The notes beneath the pieces were generated by a model. The model searched no databases. It was not told the origin of the DNA and saw only the letters and a list, made by a program, of their open reading frames with translations. Positions 47,774-55,783 of a stretch of 64,000 nucleotides of DNA are shown in pieces. Made by a program: the position numbers and the translations under genes. The DNA comes from JACCZR01 sp963844805 (GTDB lineage Bacteria; Actinomycetota; Thermoleophilia; Solirubrobacterales; Thermoleophilaceae): contig CAWJPU010000013.1 of assembly GCA_963844805.1 (NCBI GenBank), forward strand, positions 124,001-188,000. The letters are read 5' to 3'. How positions within the stretch are numbered: position 1 is the first letter of the stretch; each line of letters starts with the position of its first letter.

Positions 47774-48443
47774 CTAGGAGACCAGCAGGCGGCGGGCGCC
47801 GATGCCTCCGCCGACCAGCACGATCCCGATCAGCCCGAGCTGCCAGATCTCCAGGCCGGTGAAGGGGAGGCTGCCTTTGCTGGGCTCCTCGGCCTTCTTG
47901 TAGACCGGCGTGGTCTCCTTGTAGTGGGGCTTCTCGTACGTCGGGCTTGTGCGGGTTCGGGTAGGGGTGGGGCTTCGGGTGGGGCTTGGGGTACCACTCG
48001 TCGCACCGCGGGTCGTAGCGGACGTTGACGTACTTGCAGTAGTCAGGCCGGCCGTGACCGGAGGTGGTGGTCGTGGTGGTGGTGCCGTTGTGCTTGCGGA
48101 AGTCCTCGCAGAACTTCTTGTCCGAATGCGAGGGCTCGGCGTCCTTCATGTTGCAGTAACGCTCGAACCGCTTCTTGGCCTCGTCGCTCTTGAAGTACTC
48201 GGGGGAGTTGTAGTCGATCTCCTCCTCCTGCTGAGCGGCGTTGAGGCCCTGGTTGGGGTTCTCGCCCAACTGCGGGGCCTGGGTCCCGGCCTGGTTGGCC
48301 TGGGTCTGGGCCCCGGTGTCCGGGGTACCGGCCGGCGCGGCGGGATCGACATCGCCCGGTGCGGCCTGGGCGGTTGCGGTCAGGCCGAGCGAGGCGACGG
48401 CGAGGGCGGTGGCGACGAGCTTGGTGGTGGCGGTGCGGGTCAT
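47774..48443 (-). CDS. LPFTG sortase-anchored cell-surface protein (one frameshift)
   Basis: Signal peptide ATALAVASLGLTATAQA, a Gln/Asn/Pro-rich region, a central part with four Cys (RYCNMKDAEPSHSDKKFC and PDYCKYVNVRYDPRC), a Thr run and a His-Pro-Lys repeat (PKPHPKPHPYPNPHKP). After a shift near 47942 the end reads SLPFTGLEIWQLGLIG, then a membrane segment VLVGGGIGARRLL: an LPxTG-type sorting signal with hydrophobic stretch and basic tail. TAG at 47774. The frame annotated without correction misses this anchor altogether. The Cys and His-rich parts could bind metal; function unknown. Confidence 0.7.
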
Positions 48444-48574
48444 TGTGGGGCTCCTGTGTGGTGGTTTGATCCGACATCAGGAGTGTCGATTCGACCCGCG
48501 TCTCCAACCAGGCAGCCGAGGGGTGGTCCGCGCCCATCCCGGGGTGCGTTCTTCCCCACCCTTGGTGGGGTCCC

Positions 48575-49423
48575 CTAGGCCGCGATCAGCACGATCCCGG
48601 CCAGCGCGGCAGCCACGCCGGTGGCCTGGACGCGCGTCAGGCGCTCGCCGAGGACCACCACGCCGAGGCCCACGGTCACCACCGGGAACAGCGAGCCCAA
48701 GCACCGAGACGAGCGACAGCTGGCCGAGCCCGGCCGCCGTTGCGTACAGCGCCGTGCCGAGCACCAGCAGCAGCCCGGGCACCGACAGCAGGAAGCTCGG
48801 CCGGCCCGAGCGGCACCTCGGCGATGCGCTTGCCCGCCCAGGCGAGCAGGAGCACCACCAGCGCGAGGCGGGCGTCGAGCAGGGCCCAGGCCTGGCCGCT
48901 GTCCGACGCCGAGGGCAGCGCGGTGAGGAAGACGCCGAAGGCCAGCGCGGAGCCGGCCGCCCAGATCGCACTGGCCCGCGGGTCGGCGTAGCGGCGGTCG
49001 AGCGCCTCCTCCTTCGGGCCCTGGCGCGCGGCCAGGGCGGCGCCCGCCATCGCCAGCATGATCCCGGCCGCCTGCCACGGCTTCAGCACGTCGCCGCCCG
49101 CCAGGCCGAACAGCACCGGCACCGCCGCGCCCGGTGGCCCCGATCGGCGCGACGATGGCCAGCGGGCCCAGCTCCGCCGCGCGGTAGAAGCCGATCAGCC
49201 CGAACGCGTTGCCCGCTCCCGCGACCGCCGCGACCAGGGCCTCGCCGGCCGGCAGCGGGGCCTCGAAGTCCACCACCACGTACGCCAGGCAGGCCAGCAG
49301 GGCCGCGACCTGCGACAGCACCAGCACCGCGACGATGGTCTGGCGCTTGGCCAGCTGCGGCCCGAGGAAGTTCGACACCCCGTAACAGACCGAGCAGCCC
49401 AGGGCGAGGGAGACGGCCAGCAC
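48575..49423 (-). CDS. EamA/DMT-superfamily permease (frameshifted)
   Basis: Membrane protein of the drug/metabolite transporter superfamily. Segments in family order: LAVSLALGCSVCYGVSNFLG, VLVLSQVAALLACLAYVV, AGAGNAFGLIGFYRAAELG, LAIVAPIGATG, then after a shift AGIMLAMAGAALAARQG and ASAIWAAGSALAFGVFLTA, then GLLLVLGTALYATAAGLGQL, and PVVTVGLGVVVLGERLTRVQ near the end. Shifts lie near 49135, 48800 and 48700. Substrate unknown. GTG 49423 starts at the first membrane segment; two hairpins precede it. Confidence 0.7.
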   Translation of the reverse strand: MLAVSLALGCSVCYGVSNFLGPQLAKRQTIVAVLVLSQVAALLACLAYVVVDFEAPLPAGEALVAAVAGAGNAFGLIGFYRAAELGPLAIVAPIGATGRGGAGAVRPGGRRRAEAVAGGRDHAGDGGRRPGRAPGPEGGGARPPLRRPAGQCDLGGRLRAGLRRLPHRAALGVGQRPGLGPARRPPRAGGAPARLGGQAHRRGAARAGRASCCRCPGCCWCSARRCTQRRPGSASCRSSRCLGSLFPVVTVGLGVVVLGERLTRVQATGVAAALAGIVLIAA

Positions 49424-49436
49424 GTTAAATAGCCCC

Positions 49437-49486
49437 TGCGGGCATCCTGCCCGCAAGTTTGAGGTCCATGGCGGCGTCCCGCCGCC
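49437..49486. terminator. Two adjacent hairpins after the acyltransferase gene
   Basis: At 49437-49455, TGCGGGCATCCTGCCCGCA has perfect eight-base arms around a three-base loop. At 49470-49486, GGCGGCGTCCCGCCGCC has six-base arms. Both lie between the acyltransferase stop (49487) and the permease start (49423) on the minus strand. They probably terminate or attenuate transcription between the two genes. Confidence 0.55.
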
Positions 49487-50437
49487 TTAGCTGAAGGCGG
49501 GGCCCCGCCGCACGACGTTCTCCAGCAGCTTGGCCTGGATCGTGTCGCGCACCTGCTCGGAGAGCTCGAGCACCAGCGAGCGGTCGTCGGCGGCGTCGGG
49601 GCCGTACTGCGCGGTGGGGATCGGCTCGCAGAACTCGATCATCCAGCGGCTCGGCAGCGGTATGACCCCGGCCGGGCCCAGCCACGGGAACAGCGGGGTG
49701 AGCGGGAAGAACGGGGCGCCGATCGCGCGGGCGAGCGGCGGGGCCTCGCCCAGCTTGGGATAGATCTCCTCGCTCCCCACCACCGCCACGGGGACGATCG
49801 GCGCGCCGGTGCGCAGCGCGATCTCCACGAACCCACCCCGGCCGAAGCGCTGGAGCCGGTAGCGCTCGCGGTAGGGCTTGCCGGTGCCCTTCACCCCTTC
49901 CGGGAACACGGCGACCAGCTGGTCCTGCTCGAGCAGCCGCAGCGCGTTGAAGGGCGACGCCGCCACGCCGCCCACCTTGCGGATGGCGACCGAGACCCAG
50001 GGCAGGCTGAAGGCCCAGTCGAGCACGAGGAAACGGGGATAGCGCGGCAGCGGGTGCTCGCGCAGGAGCCCCATCGAGATCATCGTCGCGTCCCAGGGCA
50101 GGATGCCGGCGTGGTTGGCCACCATCAGCGCGCGGCCGTGCCCCGGCACGTTCAGCGCCCCGACGGTCTCGACGCGCCACCAGCGGTCGTAGAGGAAGTC
50201 GAGGAAGGGCAGCACGAGGTCGGCGAACTCCTCGTCGAAGCCCCACTCGTCCTCGCGGTAGTCGCCGTCGAGGCGGCGGGCCGCCCGCTCCAACGCGCGG
50301 CGGGCATCCCTCGGCAGCACCGCGGCGCCGCGCACCAGCGCCTCCGGGGCGTCCAGCCCCTGGCGCAGGCCCTCGCGGACCAGCCTCAGCGCGCCGAGCG
50401 CCGGGCCGACTCCGACGACCCCGGGAGGCTCGGTCAC
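49487..50437 (-). CDS. Lysophospholipid acyltransferase, PlsC-like
   Basis: 316 residues. Acyltransferase of the PlsC superfamily, probably acylating a glycerophosphate or lyso-lipid at the membrane. The His-Asp site is in MVANHAGILPWDATMIS, a spacing variant of HX4D seen in actinobacterial members; the glycerophosphate motif is VFPEGVKGTGKPYRERY, and the third motif VPVAVVGSEEIYPKLG is present. GTG 50437 overlaps the stop of the upstream SDR as GTGA. Association with an SDR, a phasin-like protein and the acyl-CoA reductase suggests storage or envelope lipid metabolism. Confidence 0.8.
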   Translation of the reverse strand: MTEPPGVVGVGPALGALRLVREGLRQGLDAPEALVRGAAVLPRDARRALERAARRLDGDYREDEWGFDEEFADLVLPFLDFLYDRWWRVETVGALNVPGHGRALMVANHAGILPWDATMISMGLLREHPLPRYPRFLVLDWAFSLPWVSVAIRKVGGVAASPFNALRLLEQDQLVAVFPEGVKGTGKPYRERYRLQRFGRGGFVEIALRTGAPIVPVAVVGSEEIYPKLGEAPPLARAIGAPFFPLTPLFPWLGPAGVIPLPSRWMIEFCEPIPTAQYGPDAADDRSLVLELSEQVRDTIQAKLLENVVRRGPAFS

Positions 50438-51403
50438 GCCGCCGCCTTCTCCTGCCGGGAGCGCTCCACCCAGTCCTCGACCGCCATGCTGGTCGTGTAG
50501 CGGGGGCTGAAGCCCACCTCCTGCTCGAGGCGGGTCACATCGACGGCGCGCCCGTGGCGCACCAGCCGGCTGAAGTCCTCGGACAGGCCGGGGAAGCCGA
50601 CCCGCTTGGCGGCGCCGGTCACCGTCCCGAAGGCGGGGCTGAGCAGCGGGAGCGTCGGACGGCCCGCCAGCCGCACCGCGCGCGTGAGCCCGATGGTCCC
50701 GGGGCCGGCCACGTTGACCGGCCCGTGCACCGGGTTGCGGACCGCCGCCGCCAGGGCGTCGACCGCGTCGTCGGCGTGCACCACCTGCAGCCGCGGGTCG
50801 AAGCCGAGGTGGGTGGGCACCACCGGCATGGTCAGGTAGCGGCTGAACTGCGTGTCCAGGCCCGAGCCCAGCGCCGGCTGGTAGCGCAGCATCGTGCAGG
50901 TCACGCCGGGGTGGCGGCGGGCGAAGGTCTGGAAGTAGTTCTCGATCTCCCCCACGTCGCGCTGGAAGCGGGTGCGCAGAGGGAACAGCCGCGCCATGTC
51001 CTCGGTGAAGAACTGGGGGGCGTTGGGCTCGGCGCCGTAGATGCCGGCCGACCCCCGGACCACGAAGGTGCTGACGCTGTCGGCCTTCTCGCAGGCGGCC
51101 AGCAGCTGGAGCGTTCCGATCACGTTCACGTCGTGCATCGTGCGGGCGGACATCCGGGCCCCGGGCTGGCGCACGATCTGCTCGTGCACCACCGTGTCCA
51201 CGCCGCGTGGGGGCGATGAGGGCCGCGATCCGCGGGTCGCGGATGTCGGCGTCGATCAGCTCGGTCCGCTTCAGCCGCCCGCGCGGGCGGCGCGTGTCCA
51301 GGCCGACGACGTGCTCGACGCCGTCGTCGGCCTCCAGCCGCCGCGCCAGCTCGCTCCCGAAGTAGCTGCCGACGCCCGTGATCAGCACCCGCCGGCCCGC
51401 CAT
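50434..51403 (-). CDS. NAD-dependent epimerase/dehydratase family SDR (one frameshift)
   Basis: Extended SDR. N-terminus RRVLITGVGSYFGSELARRL, DADIRDPRIAALIAP, then a shift near 51208 to VDTVVHEQIVRQPG, VNVIGTLQLLAACEKADSVS, VVRGSAGIYGAEPNAPQFF and YLTMPVVPTHLGFDPRLQVV. The active-site Tyr-Lys pair is not obvious, which is common in the atypical SDRs of actinobacterial lipid loci. ATG 51403 lies six bases after the phasin-like gene. Coupled to the acyltransferase downstream. Substrate unknown. Confidence 0.75.
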
Positions 51404-51408
51404 GGCGC

Positions 51409-51789
51409 CTACTTGCTTTTCGGCTTGGCCGGCGCGCGCTTGCGCTTCGCGGGGGCCTTCTTGGCGGCCGCCCGCTTCGCCGGAAGGCGTTCCTCGATCG
51501 CGTCGAGACGGCGACTGATCTTGCGCAGCTCGGCCTTGAGCTCGCGCATGTCCTCGTTGGTCACCGGGCGCACGTCGTCTATCGCCCGCGCCGCGGCGCG
51601 CCGCCCGCGGGTGATCCGGCCCTCGGCCTCCTTGACCAGGTCGTCGACGGTGTCGACGAGGTCGTCCACGGCGCCCTGGGCGCGGTCGCGGGTCTGCACG
51701 GCCGAGCCGCGGGTGGCCTGCACCGTGCGGTCCACCGCCTCGCGCACGGCGTCGGGCAGCTCCTTGGGTGTCGTCCGCCGCTTGGCCAC
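51409..51789 (-). CDS. Phasin-like protein with histone-H1-like Lys/Ala/Pro tail
   Basis: 126 residues. A helical amphipathic part (LPDAVREAVDRTVQATRGSA, VDDLVDTVDDLVKEAEGRI) with a coiled-coil segment (DMRELKAELRKISRRLDAIE) is followed by a basic repeat tail (AAAKKAPAKRKRAPAKPKSK). The same layout occurs in PhaF-type polyhydroxyalkanoate granule proteins, whose tail binds DNA. phaC lies 10 kb away in the window and a second phasin-like gene 0.7 kb away. GTG 51789 is only 22 bases from the divergent phosphorylase start. Assignment is by layout, not by a strong signature. Confidence 0.55.
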   Translation of the reverse strand: MAKRRTTPKELPDAVREAVDRTVQATRGSAVQTRDRAQGAVDDLVDTVDDLVKEAEGRITRGRRAAARAIDDVRPVTNEDMRELKAELRKISRRLDAIEERLPAKRAAAKKAPAKRKRAPAKPKSK

Positions 51790-51811
51790 GCGCAGATGGT
51801 ATGCACCGGCG

Positions 51812-52515
51812 GTGCCACCCCGGCCCGTCAGCGCCGTGCACCTGCGGCCCTCCGCCGAGCTCGCCGAGCGCGTCCTGCTCCCGGGCGACCCCCACCGGGC
51901 GCTGTTCGTGGCCCAGGCCCTGCTCGAGCGGCCCATCATGTTCAACCACCGGCGCGGCCTGTGGGGCTACACCGGCCAGGCGCCCGACGGCGAGCCGGTG
52001 ACCGTGCAGGCCACGGGCATGGGCGGGGCGAGCGCGGCCATCGTCACCGAGGAGCTGATCGCGCTCGGCGCCCGCCGGCTGGTCCGGATCGGCACCTGCG
52101 GGGCGCTGGACGGCTCGGCGGCGATGGGCGAGCTGCTGGCCGCCGAGCGGGCGCTGGCCGAGGACGGCGCGAGCCGGGCGCTCGGCGCCGTCGGCGCTGT
52201 CGACCGCCGACCCCGGCCTGACCTCGGCCCTCGCGGGCGGCGGGCGCGCGGGTGGTCACCGCGGCGACCACCGACCTGTTCTTCGAGCCCCGCGAGGGCG
52301 TGGAGGAGGGCTGGCGCGACCGGGGCGCGTCGGTCGTGGAGATGGAGGCGGCCGCCGTGCTGGGGGTGGCGGCGCTGCGGGGCGCCGCGGCGGCCTGCGC
52401 GCTGGCGGTCACCGACGTCCCGGGCGACGATGGGGCCGAGCGCCTCGACGACGAGGGCCTCGAGGCCCTTGGGGTGAAGCTGGGCGAGCTGGGCCTGGCT
52501 GCTCTGAGCTCTTAG
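51812..52515 (+). CDS. Purine nucleoside phosphorylase-like protein (frameshifted)
   Basis: Nucleoside phosphorylase of the DeoD/uridine phosphorylase family. Phosphate-binding start VLLPGDPHRALFVAQALLE, then WGYTGQAPDGEPVTVQATGM and GGASAAIVTEELIALGARRL, VRIGTCGALDG. Shifts near 52195 and 52245 lead to VVTAATTDLFFEPREGVEE and ASVVEMEAAAVLGVAALRG, the E-M-E nucleoside-binding motif. GTG 51812 is the start that fits the family N-terminus. About 233 residues. Likely a purine salvage enzyme like hpt. Confidence 0.75.
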
Positions 52516-52937
52516 CCGGACTCGCCGCGGCCGACGGTCAGCCGCTCCTGGCGGCGTGAGACCGGCTCGTCCTCCGAGACCACGGCCTCGCGGACGGCGG
52601 CCACGTCGCGGGCCACCTCGTCGAGGCGCTCCTCGATGGAGCCGAGGCGGTCGTCCTCCACCCGGTCGGCGGCGTTCGCCAGGCGCTCCTCGAGGCGGTC
52701 GAGGGCGTCCTCGATGCCCTCCATGCGCTGCGAGACCGAGCGCAGGCGGCGGGTGACCCGCTCCACGTCGGCGGCCGAGGGGATGTTCAGGGCCCCCATC
52801 GCCGCCTCCTGCGCGGCCACGGCCGCGTCGCGGGCGTCGAACGCGCGGGCAATCGCCGCGTGCACGACCGGGTTGGCCACCAGCTCCTCGGCCATCTTGC
52901 CGAGGGCTTCCTCGCCCTGGCGGGAGAGGCGGTCCAC
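52512..52937 (-). CDS. Phasin-like coiled-coil protein
   Basis: 141 residues, helical throughout. ANPVVHAAIARAFDARDAAV, AMGALNIPSAADVERVTRRL and QRMEGIEDALDRLEERLANA give the phasin/PhaF-type pattern in which a short N-I-P-S/T segment precedes a coiled coil. The C-terminus is polar. GTG 52937. It ends on the stop of the convergent phosphorylase. Together with the gene at 51409 and phaC it suggests a polyhydroxyalkanoate granule surface. Alternative: a generic coiled-coil protein. Confidence 0.5.
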   Translation of the reverse strand: MDRLSRQGEEALGKMAEELVANPVVHAAIARAFDARDAAVAAQEAAMGALNIPSAADVERVTRRLRSVSQRMEGIEDALDRLEERLANAADRVEDDRLGSIEERLDEVARDVAAVREAVVSEDEPVSRRQERLTVGRGESG

Positions 52938-53069
52938 AAACCCCTTCGTCGGCGCTCACGCGCGGGCAGGCTAGCAACGGCGGATGCCGAGCCCCGGACC
53001 CTAAGTCTCCAGTCCAGGTCGAGCTTGGCCCAGCCCGACTCGTCTCTCGATCAATTGGGTATGAGGGGG

Positions 53070-53097
53070 TGAAGTTTCAAGGCTCCCGCGCCGATAG
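53070..53097 (+). promoter_or_regulatory. Possible FliA/WhiG-type promoter upstream of the peptidoglycan hydrolase
   Basis: GCCGATAG at 53090-53097 matches the minus-10 element of FliA/SigD/WhiG-type sigma factors (GCCGATAA). TGAA at 53070-53073, 16 bases earlier, is a weak counterpart of their TAAA minus-35. It lies in the 319-base gap between the divergent phasin-like gene and the hydrolase. The match is short and could be chance in GC-rich DNA. Confidence 0.35.
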
Positions 53098-53175
53098 AGG
53101 AGAGGTGCCTTGCATGGACGCGTTCGGTTCCCCCTTGCACCCCATCCAGACCCTCAGTAGCTTGCCATCCGTGGC

Positions 53176-53249
53176 GACCGGAACTGGTACCGTGTGCGCC
53201 GGTCCGAGAGTGCCTCTCGCGGGTTCTCTACCGGGGAGGATTGGAACCC
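53176..53249 (+). ncRNA. Structured 5' leader: three contiguous hairpins before the hydrolase start
   Basis: Three stems follow each other with almost no spacer: GACCGG (53176) with CCGGTC (53199); CGAGAG-TGC-CTCTCG at 53205-53219; and GGGTTC (53221) with GAACCC (53244), the last enclosing GGGGAGGA, a possible ribosome-binding site. The ATG follows at 53257. Burying this sequence in the last stem would suit translational control. Cyclic di-AMP (ydaO) riboswitches often precede actinobacterial wall hydrolases and disA is in this window, but I could not match the conserved ydaO core, so no class is assigned. Confidence 0.45.
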
Positions 53250-53256
53250 AGCAGGG

Positions 53257-55755
53257 ATGAAGAAGCGCGTTCTAACCATCTTGGCCCTCGTGGCCCTTCT
53301 GTCGGCGGGCGCCCTCGCGGCATTCACACTGCCCGCCTCCGCCGTCAAGCGGACCATTTACGTCAAGCTGGCCACCGGCCAAGTGGTGCCGGTCACCGTC
53401 GACGTCCCGGACGGCACCTCGATCGGAGACATGGCGCTGCCCGGCGTTCCCGTCCCGCCGGGCACTCCGTCCGCGCCGGAGCAGGAGCCTTCGCAGACCA
53501 CGCCTGAGCAGAAGCCGGCCGCCCCCGGGGACCCCAGCTCCCAGCAGGGCGAACAGCAGGAGAGCTCGAAGGGCGAGCAGAAGAAGCCCAAGAAGAAGAA
53601 GTCCAAGAAGAAGAAGTCCGTCCCCGACCTGACCGGAGGAGCTGACCCTCAATCCCAGGCTGAGACTCCGCGCCGCCACGCCCGCCGTCCGCGCCGCACC
53701 CCGATGCGCGCTCCCGACGGGTCGCCGACTCCCCAGAACCCCGGCTTCGTCGACGCCCTGCCCGGCCCCTCCACGGCGACCGGCGTGCCCAACTTCGTCA
53801 TCCGCAAGTTCCGCGTCCCGATCTTCCTGCTGCCGATCTACCAGGCCGCCGGCATCCAGTACGGCATCCGCTGGGAGGTGCTGGCCGCGATCAACGAGAT
53901 CGAGACCGACTACGGGCGCAACCTCAACGTCTCCAGCGCGGGCGCCCTGGGCTGGATGCAGTTCATCCCCTCCTCGTGGCGCATGTACGGCGTCGACGCC
54001 AACAAGGACGGCAAGAAGGACCCCTACAACCCCGTCGACGCCATCTTCGCCGCCGCGCGCTACCTGAAGGCCGCCGGCGGCGAGAAGGACCTGCGCCGGG
54101 CGATCTTCGCCTACAACCACGCCGGCTGGTACGTCGACTCGGTGATGCTGCGGGCCAAGCTGATCACCGGCGTCCCCGCCGACCTGGTGGGCTCGCTCAC
54201 CGGTCTGACCGAGGGCCGCTTTCCCGTATATGCACACGCGCGCTACGCCGACGACCTGGCCGAGCGCGAGGCCTCCAAGCGGGTGAAGAAGGGCCAGAAC
54301 GCCGCCAACGTGGTCTCCTCCAAGGACGACCGCGGCTCGATCGACGTCTTCGCCCGCCAGGGCTCGCCGGTGGTCGCCGTCAACGACGGCGAGATCAAGA
54401 AGGTCGGCAAGTCCGAGCGCCTGGGCCGCTACATCCAGCTCCAGGACGTCTACGGCAACACCTACACCTACTCGGGCCTGGGCACGGTCTCGCGCTTCTA
54501 CCCCGTGCCCAAGGACGACATCCAGGCCCAGAGCAAGGGCTCCTCGGCCAAGGCACTGAAGGCCAACGACCCGAAGGACCCCAAGCCCACCGCGCCGGCC
54601 TCGCAGGGCCGCCAGGCCGACTCGTCCGACAAGCCGCGCACGAAGGCCAACGCCGACAGGGCCAAGGACATCGACGACTCCAAGCGCGTGGCCGACGATG
54701 ACGGCAACGCCAAGAACACCGGCGCGTCGGTCCCGGTCAAGCAGCGGCTGTTCGCCCACCCCGACATGCCGGGCGCGCGTGAGAACGGCGGCCTGGAGCA
54801 GACGCTGGACGCCGAGGCCCGTCGCGGCGGCAAGGGCTTCGAGGAGTACAAGAACTTCGCCCGCCCCTACGGCCTCAACGCCAAGGACGTCCGCCTGAAG
54901 CCGCTGCGCAAGGGCGCGCGGGTGATCGGCGGCACCCTGCTGGGCCGGATCGGCAAGCCCGAGAACGGCAAGGGCTCGCACCTGTCCTTCCAGATCCGGC
55001 CGACCGGCAAGGGCGCCCCGCGGATCGACCCGAAGCCCATCCTCGACGGCTGGAAGCTGCTGGAGGCCACCGCGGTCTACCGCGCCTCGGGCAAGAACGC
55101 CCTCTACGGCGACGACGCGGGCTCGTTCTCGATCGGCCAGGTCCTGCTGCTGCCCAAGCCGCTGCTCGAGAAGCGCGTGCTGTCCGACAACCGGGTCGAC
55201 ATCTACCCCTGCGGGCGCCAGGACGTGCGCTCGGGCCAGATCGACCGCCGCATCCTGGCCACGCTGGAGTACCTGGCCGAGTCGGGCCTGCGCCCGACGG
55301 TCACCTCGATGAAGTGCGGCCACGGCTTCTACACCTCTTCGGGCAACGTCTCCCACCACTCCTCGGGCAACGCCACCGACATCGCCAAGATCAACGGCAT
55401 CCCGATCCTGGGCCACCAGGAGCGGGGCGGGATCACCGAGGTCGCGGTGCGCAGGCTGATGCGCCTGCAGGGCACGATGCGGGCCGACCAGATCATCTCG
55501 CTGCTCGACATGGGCGGCAACACGGTGTCGATGGGCGACCACGACGACCACATCCACGTCGGCTTCCGGCCGCTGTTCGGCGACAACCGCAAGGCCGGCC
55601 GCCAGGCGCTTGAGGTGCTCAAGCCCGGCCAGTGGTCCGACCTGCTCAGCCGCCTGCGCAAGATCGAGAACCCGGTGGTGCCCACCAGCCCGTCGAAGTA
55701 CTCGATCCCGGTGCCCAAGCGCAAGCGGTCCAGCTCCGCCCACCGCGGCGAGTAG
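53257..55755 (+). CDS. Secreted multi-domain peptidoglycan hydrolase: lytic transglycosylase, degenerate LytM, M15-like
   Basis: 832 residues. Signal peptide (VLTILALVALLSAGALAAFT), a Pro/Gln/Lys-rich linker, then a transglycosylase domain at about 190-330 with catalytic Glu near 217 in INEIETDYGRN and AGALGWMQFIPSSW. Next a LytM/M23-like half (FARQGSPVVAVNDGEIKKVG, YGNTYTYSGLGTVSRF), a long polar insert, and its second half ending GSHLSFQIRP, where the usual HxHFE zinc motif is lost. The last part (about 660-780) has SGNVSHHSSGNATDI and DHDDHIHVGFRPL, an M15-like metal site. So the first and last modules look active and the middle one binding only. ATG 53257; a structured leader precedes it. 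Confidence 0.85.
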   Translation: MKKRVLTILALVALLSAGALAAFTLPASAVKRTIYVKLATGQVVPVTVDVPDGTSIGDMALPGVPVPPGTPSAPEQEPSQTTPEQKPAAPGDPSSQQGEQQESSKGEQKKPKKKKSKKKKSVPDLTGGADPQSQAETPRRHARRPRRTPMRAPDGSPTPQNPGFVDALPGPSTATGVPNFVIRKFRVPIFLLPIYQAAGIQYGIRWEVLAAINEIETDYGRNLNVSSAGALGWMQFIPSSWRMYGVDANKDGKKDPYNPVDAIFAAARYLKAAGGEKDLRRAIFAYNHAGWYVDSVMLRAKLITGVPADLVGSLTGLTEGRFPVYAHARYADDLAEREASKRVKKGQNAANVVSSKDDRGSIDVFARQGSPVVAVNDGEIKKVGKSERLGRYIQLQDVYGNTYTYSGLGTVSRFYPVPKDDIQAQSKGSSAKALKANDPKDPKPTAPASQGRQADSSDKPRTKANADRAKDIDDSKRVADDDGNAKNTGASVPVKQRLFAHPDMPGARENGGLEQTLDAEARRGGKGFEEYKNFARPYGLNAKDVRLKPLRKGARVIGGTLLGRIGKPENGKGSHLSFQIRPTGKGAPRIDPKPILDGWKLLEATAVYRASGKNALYGDDAGSFSIGQVLLLPKPLLEKRVLSDNRVDIYPCGRQDVRSGQIDRRILATLEYLAESGLRPTVTSMKCGHGFYTSSGNVSHHSSGNATDIAKINGIPILGHQERGGITEVAVRRLMRLQGTMRADQIISLLDMGGNTVSMGDHDDHIHVGFRPLFGDNRKAGRQALEVLKPGQWSDLLSRLRKIENPVVPTSPSKYSIPVPKRKRSSSAHRGE

Positions 55756-55783
55756 CCCGCCCGGGAGGAGCGGAGGCCGAGCG

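Noticed and set aside
53100..53256. ydaO-type cyclic di-AMP riboswitch
   Set aside because: Context fits, but the conserved core sequences of this riboswitch are not recognisable; only a structured leader is claimed.
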